Source: Ustilaginoidea virens (Eukaryota > Ascomycota > Sordariomycetes > Hypocreales > Clavicipitaceae). Taken from it: DNA of 64,000 nucleotides. Positions 46,561-56,827 of this stretch are shown here, one piece after another. The stretch covers positions 3,286,001 to 3,350,000 of the forward strand of contig NC_057320.1 of NCBI RefSeq assembly GCF_000687475.1. The letters run 5' to 3'. Positions within the stretch are counted from its first letter, which is position 1. Each line of letters opens with the position of its first letter. Made by a program: the position numbers and the translations under genes. The notes below the pieces were generated by a model. It did no database searches, was not told the origin of the DNA, and saw only the letters and a program-made list of their open reading frames with translations.

Positions 46561-46745
46561 GGGCCAAGTGGGCAGGCCAAGGGGCTGCTGCAAAGCCGTA
46601 TGAATAGAGGACAAGGTGAGAAGACCAAGGGATGGTAGCCCGGACAAGGTGAGCAGAATAAATACTGCAAACCCGTATGAATAGAGGACAAAGTGAACAG
46701 ACCAAGGGACTGCGAACCCGTACGGTTTGAAAGGGAAGAGTGCGC
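46540..46745 (+). repeat. Degenerate minisatellite spanning the CAND1 stop codon
   Basis: Units of about 45 bp start with CTGCAGACCCGTATGA in the last CAND1 codons (46540) and recur at about 46590 (CCGTATGAATAGAGGACAAG), partly at 46638, at about 46667 (CCCGTATGAATAGAGGACAA) and at about 46710 (CCCGTACGGTTTGA). The copies at 46590 and 46667 are nearly identical over about 37 bases. Confidence 0.75.
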
Positions 46746-48955
46746 AGACGTGAGCAAAGGCGAAAGGCATACCGACCGGCGTTTACATTTACGTTTGGGC
46801 GCGTGGCGGTCTTGCATATCACCGCGTAGTCCTCTTTTCATCACTCGTACTTTGTTGCAGACTGCAAGCCGATGAATACACCAAATACCGTTCACCCGAT
46901 ACTGCAGACGTGAAAAGCCAAGGCCCAGTAAACAACTCGACTCGCCGGGGACAAAAGGCGCAGTCCCCGATGGGCCCAACTGGCCGTGTATGGCGACGCT
47001 CGACAGTTCTTCATCACAGGCCACACGATGCGTTATCCGGCTCGCGTCAATATCTCCAGTGGAAAAGATTCCCTGCGCCTGACCCGCCACGAGGGAATAG
47101 GACGCTGTCTGTCGAGGGGTTCCGTCGACAAAGGCAGGGGGGGGGGGGCGGTGCTCAACGCGCTGTTGGCAGCGGATAAAGACTAGACTTGGGGGGGTGT
47201 GATGAGGGGGGACGAGGCGGGAGAACGTGGAAATGAAAGTGGAAATGGAAATGGGAACGGATGGACTGGAATGCATCGGAGCGCAAGACGAGACAATCAA
47301 GGCGAGGCGCCCGGCTGGGACGCGTGCTGGCCAGGACTCAGGATGGAGGGCTTTCACCCTGCGGACGCGGGCAACGACATGGGATATGCTTGCTTCGCTG
47401 GGATGGTTGCAGGACGGCATTTCCACGCTCATGCGTTTTGATTTACGCTCTAGACTCAACTGACAGGCGGAGATAGGGAGCCATCGGTCGGTTGCCGGGC
47501 AGTGAGTGAGTGGGCTGACGCTTCTGCACCGCTTTCCCGGGGCCAGCTCCCTCGACCCCCTACGTATCGTCACAATGTGTGGCATCTCGACTTGACTGGT
47601 TGCCCGTGAGATGACTTACGGTGCTGGTTTGCGCAAAAGTCGTCCTCGGGAAAGTGGCGGCGTGGACGCGCCGACGTGCCCAATGTCGAGCATCGCCAAC
47701 ATCCGTCTTGGGGCGAAATGCAATAGGCCCATGCAGATATGTGATGCAGGAGCCGAGCCCCCGCAGGCGGCCGTCTCAAAGGATACGCAATGTAATGCGG
47801 TAGGGGGATGGTTGACAATCCGAGCATCGGTATCCCTCGTGCATGTATGTAGATGGCGATAAAAGCTCTTTGGCCACCAGGGGAGGAGGAGCGGGCCATT
47901 CCGGGCAGTCTCCATCAGGTCTGGCTTTCGAGTGCAACCGCCGAGTTTCGTCCAGCCCGGCGAATCAAGGCAATGCTTTCTCTAGTACCTCCCGTCAGGG
48001 GACATGGTGGAGGCGGGAACGTGGGAAACCAGGTAAAGAGGCCGAAGGGGATGCAACTGCCACATCAACACAGCGTTCCTTCGCCAAGTGGCGCTGGGAT
48101 ACTCTTCGTCCGACTGCGTTATCCAGCCATGTCGAATCCTCCATTGTATGTATAGTCATGACTCTATGCCGGCCAACGGCCAAAACGGGAAAATAACCAG
48201 GCGCTATCCTTTGCGGCATCGTCTTGCCCACATCCGTGGCCAGACAAGTTTAGTCCATGTGCTCCGAAAACCGGAAAGGCGACCGGCAAGGTATACGCCT
48301 CAACGCTGGCGTGGCCACCCGCAGACAGCAAGTCGTATACATGGAAGCCATGGCTCTCGGGCGACAATCATGAGCCCGCCAAGTTCATCAAGCATTTTAT
48401 CCGCCCAACCAACAGCAAGACTGTGCACACTAGTGTCATGTTCTCTCAAGATGCCGTGGTTTTCTTAGCAATGGAGTGGATCCAGTCCTAGTGGTGCCCA
48501 ACTCTGGACTCGATTCCTGGCCACGCAAAATCCTGGCTCACTATATGGAAGGTAGTCCCGCGGCAGTTCGAGGTCACTGATGGCATGGAGGATGACTTGG
48601 GTTGGCGAGGAATAAATAGACCGCGAGCGGGACTTTATTGCATTTCACCGTGGCCCCTGGCCTGGATGAGTAACAAGGCACCCCGGGCATGACAAGTCCA
48701 GGCAACTATGTCCGGAGTTGTAGCCGTAATGGTTTCATAACGACGCAGAAGAAGAACAAGGAAAAACACGTCCTCATGTAGCAGAATCCTTGAGGGTGAC
48801 TGGATCCGCAGTGGTTTTTTTTTTTTTTTCCCGTTGCAGGCACTGTCTTTGTATATTTGCCCAGGGTCAGCTTTTCATCTTTATCCGTGTGACTAACGCC
48901 CGTTTTGCAAAGACGGAAGAGAGAACAGCGTCAAATGAATACTAGAGATTGGGAC

Positions 48956-48994
<39 letters not shown>

Positions 48995-50058
48995 CGGTTT
49001 TCTGAGGAGGCATTGGTCGAAACGTTGACAAATTCCCGCATACCATTTGCTGTGGACAATGATTGACAGTGAAGTGGCAAGGTGCTTTCCCCTCCAACGG
49101 TGTCCTCCAGCGAGATGATGGGGAAAGCAGCAATCAACGGTCCCGCGAATATCATTGATGTGCTGAGTTTGTCGGCAGGTGCACTTGGTCAGCTCGACCG
49201 ACATTGCTGCAGGTCGCACTTGAGGGACGGTGTAGGTGCAAATCGCCCAGGTGCCCGACTTTTGTCCAAGACTCCAAGTGAAAGCCGGCGGAGCTTGCTT
49301 CTCTGGCGGCGCGGTGCGAATCCGACGAGCACGCACGTGAAGCCCTGCGACCGGGCGACTCGGGCCAACTTCTGTAAGGCTGAGGATGATGCCAATCACG
49401 AGGCAAAACGCCAAAACGGCAGAAACTGAGCGTCTCGGGCATTTTCAGGTCGGAACCCGACGCCGCCCTCTGGGAAGCCTGAGGAGCAGCAGTCGGTAGG
49501 TACCGTACCTGGGCGTCGTGAACCGCGGCTTCTGACCTCCATCCAGTCTCGGTTGGTCATGGCAATGCACCGCGATTCGCCATAAATCCACAGTGGCGAC
49601 TCGCGGAAGTCGCGGAACGGGCTTTTGGGGCGGCCGGATATTATCTTGCCGGTGCTAGTGGAGGCGTTGCATGTTGGGGTCGTGCCGGGTCGGTGTTGGG
49701 TCGGGGCTCTGGACGCTGAGCGAGGTGGAGACTCTGAGAGTGAAGAGGTAGAGAGATGGATCCGAGGAATTGAGCTGCTTTGCCTGGTCTTGCCTGTTCA
49801 TGCCTGTTCATGCCAGCTCGTGCCTGCTCGTGCCTGCTCGTGCCTGCTCGTGCCCGCTCCTGCCTAGCCTGACAATGTTCGGCTCGGATGGAAGGCGCGA
49901 CTCAGGATCGTAGGGAGCTCCATGTCCGTACCTGTTTCATATCTAAGCAAGTGCCAGGCATGTGCATATGCAACAACTGGCCTTCGGCGTTTCTCCAATG
50001 TGGCTGCTCTTACCGAAACCCGCCCCAACGCACAAACGCACATAAACGAGACTACATA
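46746..50058. other. Gene-poor region downstream of CAND1
   Basis: There are 3.3 kb without recognisable protein families. Visible features are a G run near 47138, T tracts at 48816-48830 and 48959-48993, and a 10-bp tandem repeat (TGCCTGCTCG type) at about 49790-49865. Readings that cross the T tract are poly-Lys artefacts. Confidence 0.45.
49785..49868. repeat. 10-bp tandem repeat
   Basis: About seven diverged copies of a unit close to TGCCTGCTCG or TGCCTGTTCA lie just upstream of the AT-rich element. Confidence 0.8.
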
Positions 50059-50718
50059 TCAACCGACCTGTGCCCCCCCCTTATCATTCGACCCCCCCAT
50101 AATAACTTAACTGACCTGACCAATGCTCTTTCCTAATGGAGAGATACGCTAATAAAGAGTAGTGGATCCTTTAATCTACAGTAGCCACTAGACTATAAGT
50201 TTCTTTATATATATTTTTCTATAGAAAGTGACTTCTATTATATTTCTATTTGGTATCCCTACCCAAGAACCTAGTATTAAAAGTAAAGAAAGTACCTTTA
50301 TATAGACCTTTCTATAAAAAGTGACTTCCTTTCTTTTTACTAGGTAGGTACTTAGGTACTTAGGTACTATAGCAGAAAAAAGTACCTTTATATATATTTT
50401 TCTATATAAAGTGACTTCTAGCACCTCTACTAAATACCTACCTAAGTACACAGGTTCTAGAAATAGAAAGAAAGGTACTCTTATATATACTTTTATATAT
50501 AAAGAGACTTCTTTCATTTCTTTTACTAGGTACCCCTACCTAAGAACCTAGTAAGATAGCAGAGAAAGTACTTTTCGTATATTTTTCTATATAAAGTGAC
50601 TTGACCCACTATTCTCTAATAAACCAATTATATTAAGAATACAGCCCACAGTAATGGTCAGGTCAGTTAAGTTATTATGGGGGGGTCGGATGATAAGGGG
50701 GGGGCATAGGTCGGTTGA
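50059..50718. mobile_element. AT-rich element with 64-bp terminal inverted repeats (copy 1)
   Basis: The left end (50059-50122, begins TCAACCGACC, ends GACCTGACCA) and the right end (50655-50718, ends GGTCGGTTGA) are inverted copies differing at two positions, both transitions. The interior is very AT-rich and consists of about 4.5 tandem units of roughly 90 bp, each with CTTTATATA...TATATAAAG and GTGACTTC. No transposase is present, so it is MITE- or foldback-like. Both flanks are CACAAACGC-type repeats, so a target-site duplication cannot be read cleanly. Confidence 0.72.
50192..50620. repeat. About 90-bp tandem repeats inside element copy 1
   Basis: Four full units and one partial, each beginning with a short palindrome (CTTTATATA / TATATAAAG) followed by GTGACTTC and ending near AAAGTAC. 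The open minus-strand reading through them (50188-50517) encodes a matching 30-residue repeat and is probably incidental. Confidence 0.7.
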
Positions 50719-52445
50719 CCTGTACCCTCCACACAAACGCACACAAACGCACACAAACGCACAGACACACAGACGCACAACGCACAACGCACAACGCAAC
50801 ACGCCAGACAACAAGTGGGTCTTGCCCTGTCCACTCCGTACTCTTGTCTTCTTCCCCATCATGTCTCAAACTGCGGCCGGGGCTTCAGCCTGTTTTCTTC
50901 CTCTCAACTTATCTGCCGGGATCTTGGCATGCGGACGACGACCCGGCATATCAGTCACCCTTGCTCGGCCTTTGCTTTGCAGGTTGGTGGCGGACTAACC
51001 GAGACACTGGACAGCCAGCCCTCTGTTTCAAATCGCAATTCTAGCCGCGTTCGTCTTGGGGCAGCGGCGGCGCCACACAGGCCGACACACAGGCCGAAAC
51101 ACAGGCCGAGGCAATGCAGGCGAGGGCTGGAACATCGATCTGCCGGCGCCGGGACCTGGATCTACGGAGTACCGAATCCAACTCGAGGCGTCTTGCGTAT
51201 CTCGAACGTACGCTCTCGAGGTTCTGCCATGGATAAAGGATAAAGGGCTCAGGCAGATGGATGATGGATACGGTTTTACATGCATGGCAAAAGACGCCTT
51301 TGGCCGTGTTTCCGCCTTGCTCCTGGTGCTTGTACGGAGCACTGGCACTGCGTCATGTCAGTAATTCTAATGAGTACCCAAGGCAGTGCTCCGTACCGAG
51401 TATCGAGTACCGAGTACCGAGTCCCGAGTCCCGAGTCCGCACTCGGTACGGAGTACTCCGTACTATCTCAAGGGCATCCCCAACTGCCGCTTCCCTATCG
51501 AGGCCCGACGAGGGATACACCTGGGGGGGGGGGGGGGGCGGGAGCTCGCTTAGCTGCGGCGCTAGACTCTACAGGATCTGAAAGGCGGGGCTGCCCGGGG
51601 CAAGCCCTACCTTGCCTTGTAAGTTCTGCCCAGCAAGGGGCCTGGCAGCAACAGGTACCATGTAATATCTCGCGGCTGCGATTCTGCGAACACTTGGGTA
51701 CGCGAGAGATGTGTGCTTTTCCCAGGAGCACGTGGCAAAGACATGCACTGCTGCTCTCTTCTCTTGCTTCCTGCCTTCCTTCCGCATCGTTCTGTGGGCA
51801 ATGAGTATCGTACATGTCGATCTCATTCCGGGGGGTACTGCCAGGTATCATTCCAAGGTACATCCAGGTATCCGGATGACGTACCTAGTGCACCTGCCTA
51901 CCTACTGTAGGTACCTAGTAGGTGCGAGGTGCTAGGTAGCATCATATTTCAAGCCTCTGTCCAAGGAATGCCTCAGCGACCAACAAGGCCGCTTAACAGA
52001 GCCGTGAAATCTACCTCCAAAGTTGGAGCTGCCGGTTCCCGAATGTTCCGTTTCATAGAACCAGACTATTAGCCACGTTCCAGAATTCCAAAACACGCCC
52101 CTGTGGCAGTCGCTATAAACTCTGCATTTCCAGGGCAATTGCGAAACCCCGCCCATCGTCACGACTCTCCTGGAAGCTTGATCCTTTCTTTCTTTCTTTT
52201 TTTTTTTTTTTTTTTTGGGGGGGGGGGGGATTTCTTGTTTTTGCCTTCGCGGTTTCTGCAGAATCTGTACTAGCAACTTGACTAGGCTAGCGGGTGGGTG
52301 GTGTAATGGTATCGGCAATTTTGAAACGTCAACGCATGCAAGGGTCATGGCTGGATGGAAACTTCGGTTATTGCCGCCTTATACAAGATCCCGGTCGTTA
52401 GCAACTCTTGCCGGGTAAATCACCTCGTAGTCGAGAGACTACATA
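50719..52445. other. Spacer between the two AT-rich elements
   Basis: It contains tandem CACAAACG and CGCACAA units (50731-50805), a perfect 18-bp palindrome of the TACGGAGTA motif (51446-51463) with neighbouring GAGTACC/GAGTCCC units (51399-51437), a G run near 51523-51538, TAGGTACC clusters at 51880-51935 and a T/G run near 52190-52229. No gene was recognised. Confidence 0.5.
51446..51463. repeat. Perfect 18-bp palindrome of the TACGGAGTA motif
   Basis: GTACGGAGTACTCCGTAC is its own reverse complement. It is the most complete of more than ten related copies scattered in the intergenic DNA of this window. Confidence 0.8.
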
Positions 52446-52900
52446 TCAACCGACCATTGCCCCCTTCCCCGGTCATCCGACCCCTCGTAATAACTTAACT
52501 AACCTGACCAGTATTCTTTCTTAATATAGAATATACTAATAAATAGTAGTAAATCCTTAATTTTATAGTAATTACTAGACTAAAAATATCTTCATATATA
52601 CTTTTATATATATATATAAAATACCTTTCTTTTATTATTTTCTATTTTTTATAAAATACTTAAAGTAAAAAGTACTTTTATATATATATTTTCCTATATA
52701 AATAGACTTTTTTTACCTTTTTATCAAATACTCCTACTTAGTCATCTAATACTAAAAATAAAAATAAAAAGCTTTCATATTAAGTGATTTACCTTACTTA
52801 TTTTTAAGAAACTAATTATATTAAGTATGTAGCTCACAGCAATAATCAGGTCAGTTGAGTTATTATAGGGGGCTCGGGTGACAAGTGGGGGGCAATGGTC
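52446..52900. mobile_element. AT-rich element, decayed relative of copy 1 (copy 2)
   Basis: The left end (from TCAACCGACCATTGCCCCC) and the right end (to GGGGGGCAATGGTC at 52900) are imperfect inverted copies and match copy 1, including the CTTAACTGACCTGACCA-like inner part. The shared left flank GAGACTACATA also matches copy 1. Compared with copy 1 most differences are C to T or G to A, which fits repeat-induced point mutation. The internal tandem repeat is shorter and eroded. Confidence 0.65.
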
Positions 52901-55247
52901 AGCACCAGGTATCTAAGGTACCTAGGTAGGTAAGGTAGGTAGGTAGGTACCTAATCTAATCTACCTATCAATCACATCACCCCCAGAGTCACGGTTGGTA
53001 CGTACCTACCCTAAGCGAGCAGAACACACGAGGAAGGTTGAGCTGGGCCGCTTCTTGGACGCTGCTCCTCCACCCTGGCTGAGCCCCTTAAGCATGATTG
53101 CTACATGTACGGAGTAGTCATCTCGGCACTTGGCACTCGCAATTGTCCAACGTCATACATATGCTCCCTCTCGGGCCCTGTCAATGCGCCGAATTCCCCT
53201 GGTTTCTCATCAAGCAGGTATTCGAGCCATCCGAGGCAGATGGATGCGCCAGGCAACGCGTAGGCTAGAGCAAAACAACCTTGGTAAAAACCTTTGCGTC
53301 CATCTGATTACCTCTCCAACTCAGTCATTTGATAGCACTCGTTCAGCTCCGTGACGGTCTATGGATCACAGCCCGGTGACTCAAGCAGGCAGTGGCACGC
53401 TTCAGGATGAGGGAAACGGCAAGGCATTGACAGCAACGACATGGGTACATACCAAGTGTCAAGCGGCATACGCAATGTGTCCGCCCTGTGACTGGCTCGC
53501 CCAGAACTTTCCCGGTACATTCAAAGCCGCCGGGCTGATTCGCGTCTTTCTTTATCGCCGTCCTTCCGTGGCATTGGCACAGGGATCAATGAGATGTTGA
53601 GGGTGCCTTGATTGACGGCAAGGGTTACTGAGTCAAGTGCTTCCGAGCACAAGGAGCTCAGTCTGGTTGCAGCACGAAGAGGGGTGCAGCTGGGCCTTTC
53701 CGGTTGGCCCAACCTCTCAGTGCTGCTTTCTGTCGAATAGCCTCTCCGAATGGTGACCTATTTAACCGTCGTTCAGGGATGTAATCCTTGCTTTCCAGGC
53801 TTTCCAGGCTTTCCAGGCTGTCAGTGCGGAGCGTGGAGCAACCACCATTCCTCTCCCCCCCTATCAGCAGGCTAGTCGGACCGGCGGGTATAAGGAAGGA
53901 TCTACCGACTGCATGAGCAAAATACAAGGTCGCAGCCTACCAAGGTACCTTGTGTATTGCATGGTCCCCTTCCCAACTCCAATTACCCCAGTAGAATGGG
54001 GAATTGATGGCCGTATGTACCATGTACTATGGAATCGGTTGGGCAACACTCGACGACTCGTTTTGATCGTCCTGCTCTGGCTGGGGTTAGAAGGGGGAGG
54101 AGGGGGGGGGAGTGGCATTGGCAGGATTGCCCTTTGCGCGCGCAGCACAACCAGGGATACCATGTAAAGACGGCGGCAATCTTGACGCGAGAAAACCGCT
54201 GAGGCCAGTTCTGTAACTGGCCAAGCACAGCCAGAAGCTTCTGGCCCTTGTTGGTCGAGCCCAACTGCCATCATTGCCTTTCGGTCAAACGAGACGGCGC
54301 TTTGGGTCATTTGCAACCTGTGCAGTCTCTTGCTCGCGGCAGGTCGGCGAGCTAAGCTTACCCGATACTCGAAGTCGACCGATCACAAGCAACACGAATA
54401 CGATATTCCTCATACTTGGTGAACCAGGCTGGCATCAAAACTCTGCTAACCGCTAACAGGTCGGGACGAGGGGACGCACTGTCACAAGTTATAACAGCAC
54501 GTGGTAGGACGGTCACAATCCCCAGCAATGAGAACCAAAAGGGAAGGGGAGGGGGGATGTTCCATGCTAACCACACTTGACAGCGGAAGCGCTGATAAGA
54601 GAAGACCCTTTGAAATTGAAATATATGCGGCAGTCCAGGTTGAAGGCAGTCAAGGATCTTTTACGGGACCCCGGATCCCCGACACGGGCGAATGTCTAGC
54701 ACACCAGGACCGTCGTATCCCTGCATTAGTCCAGGCATTCGGGTAGGAGAATGGAAGCCAGAGAGAAATCTATGGGCCGCGCCGGGGGGGGGGGGGGGGG
54801 GGGTGGGGGAAAAGCAATGGAGTTGCCTGGCTCAACCAGGACATTTGCATCGATTCATCCAGGACGGGAAGCAGGAGTGCAGAGTGCAAGGGAGGGTAAA
54901 AAAAAAAAAAAAAAAAAAACAGGACTGGGCGCAAAACGACGGGATGATTTACACGGCGATGACGGCGATGGCGGCGGCGGCGGCAGAGAGATCGCGTTTA
55001 TGCGATGCCAAGACCAGGAATTGAATCCAACAATGGTGGCTCTGGCATCATGTGCGTTTTCGCTTTATGCCAAACATAGATCTTGCTCTAGCTTGGCCAG
55101 GCTGACCAAGATCGACGGACTTGCCGGGCTAAGTAGCAGCCTTGGATATCTAGCCCTGGGGCAGTCGGATGTTGGTCACCATGATAGGTAATACCCCCCG
55201 ATCTGTAAGTACCAGCCTCACTCAGCAGAAGCCTGCCCTTGCCTCGG

Positions 55248-55291
<44 letters not shown>

Positions 55292-55709
55292 CCTTTTAGA
55301 ACGTGGGAATCCTTCAGCGCAAGGGAGGCAAGGGAAGCAGGGCAAGGGGAGGCGGGGAGGGGGCATGGCCGACGAGGGTATTAATCGCGACTAATCGTTA
55401 TGCTGGACAGGCAGAAACGAGACGAAACACAGTCGATGTGCAAGGACGTTGAATTCCAGTGGGAGTGAGCGCAGACGAGCGACAAGTGTACGCCTCTCTT
55501 CTGTCCCATGACGCTGGATTGGTATTAATACCCTCTGGCCCGCGCCGCCTCTCTCTTATACCTGCACCACTTTCCCGTCCCTTGCATCACATGCCGAAAT
55601 CACAACATCTTTTGACTCGCAAGAAGATAATGATTTGAGCGCAAGCCAGCATTCCGAGCTAATCATCACATCTACAATGTACGCCTTTCGAGTGAGCCCT
55701 CCAGCGACA
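52901..55709. other. Gene-free region upstream of the Gti1/Pac2 gene
   Basis: There are 2.8 kb with CCTAGGTAGG/GGTAGGTACC palindromes (52905-52965), TACGGAGTA at 53108, a triple CTTTCCAGG repeat (53792-53820), a G run of about 21 (54784-54804), an A run (54898-54919) and a T run of about 38 (55252-55290). No conserved protein was recognised. Confidence 0.45.
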
Positions 55710-56827
55710 ATGTCAGGTACGCAAACAACCCCTGGTTCTTTTTTTTTTTTTTTTCCCTTGGAAAAGAGGTTGGGGAGGGGGGGGGGGGGGGGGGGAGAGG
55801 GCGTGTTTACTTTTCTTTTGTTTTTCCTTTTCCCCCTCGCCAACTCCCCGGAAACCGCATAGTAAAAAGTCTCTGTCTTGTTCTCTTCTTCTCGCCTTGT
55901 TTCTTGTTCCCTCTTATTCTTCTTCATCTCGAAAAAAAAAAAAAAAAACAAAAAAGAAAAGAAAAGTAAAACTGACGCGAGCATCAAATCCCTGCAGCCG
56001 AAAATCCCTTCATCACGGGGGCACCATCAAATCCCATTCACCCTTCGTGGAGAGGTTACATCGCATCCACCACAGATGCCTTGGTTCTCATCGAGGCGTA
56101 CATGGTCGGGCTCATAAACGGCATCCCCAGACGGCCACGATATGCCGAGCATCACTGCCTCATCAGGAGCGGCAGCATCCTCATCTTTGAAGAAAGCCGC
56201 TCAGGTATCAAGCGCTGGACCGACGGGTTGAAGTGGGGCCCGAGCAGGGTCCTGGGCAACTTTCTCATCTACCGCGAACTCGACGACGACTCGGTCACGC
56301 CCGTGCGTAAATCAGCAGCGTCCAAGCCCAGGACGTCTCGGGTGAACCGCAGGCGAGCGGCAGGCATCTCCACCGCAAACGTCGTCGGCAGCTTTGGCGA
56401 CTGGTACCAGTTCAAGAAGGACGGCCTGATCAAGAAGACCATCAGCGTGCTGGTGCAGGATCGCACGGTCCATCTCGTCAGCTACTTCACCATGGAGGAC
56501 ATCATGCTGGGCCGGTTATCGACGCCGACCATGGAGCCAGACTTGCAGAACATTATACCCAGGATGGAGCTGATCAAGTCGGAAAGCATTCGCAAGCCCA
56601 TTGACGGAGCTGATTACCTCCCACCCTCTACTCACTCGTCTCCCCCGTCCTCGTCCATGATTCCCACAACAGCAGTGACGACATCGACGACGACGACGCC
56701 GACGACGACGGCATTAACAGCGCCGGGTTGGGACCCGCAACAATGGAAGTTTCTGCAGCATCTCTCGAGCTATCAACCTATGGACATGTTCCCCCAAAAC
56801 ATTGTACCTCAACTGTATAACTTTTAA
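55710..56827 (+). CDS. Gti1/Pac2 (WOPR) family transcription regulator
   Basis: WOPR proteins are fungal DNA-binding switches of morphology, gluconate uptake and virulence (Wor1, Ryp1, Sge1, Gti1, Pac2). Exons 55710-55716 (ATG TCA G) and 55998-56827 give 278 residues; the splice makes MSAENPF followed by HPSWRGYIASTTDALVLIEA. WOPRa has SGSILIFEESRSGIKRWTDG and PSRVLGNFLIYREL (about residues 50-100). WOPRb has GSFGDWYQFKKDGLIKKTIS and HLVSYFTMEDI. The C-terminus is Ser/Thr/Pro-rich with a Thr tract. The N-terminal layout looks closer to Pac2 than to Wor1/Sge1, but this needs a tree. The 281-nt intron is unusually long and contains T, G and A runs; an ATG upstream would otherwise be missing. 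Confidence 0.88.

Noticed and set aside
48893..49414. Minus-strand readings ending in poly-Lys
   Set aside because: They are created by the T tract at 48959-48993.
50188..50517. Repetitive 109-residue minus-strand reading in the AT-rich element
   Set aside because: The peptide repeat simply mirrors the 90-bp DNA repeat; there is no start context or domain.
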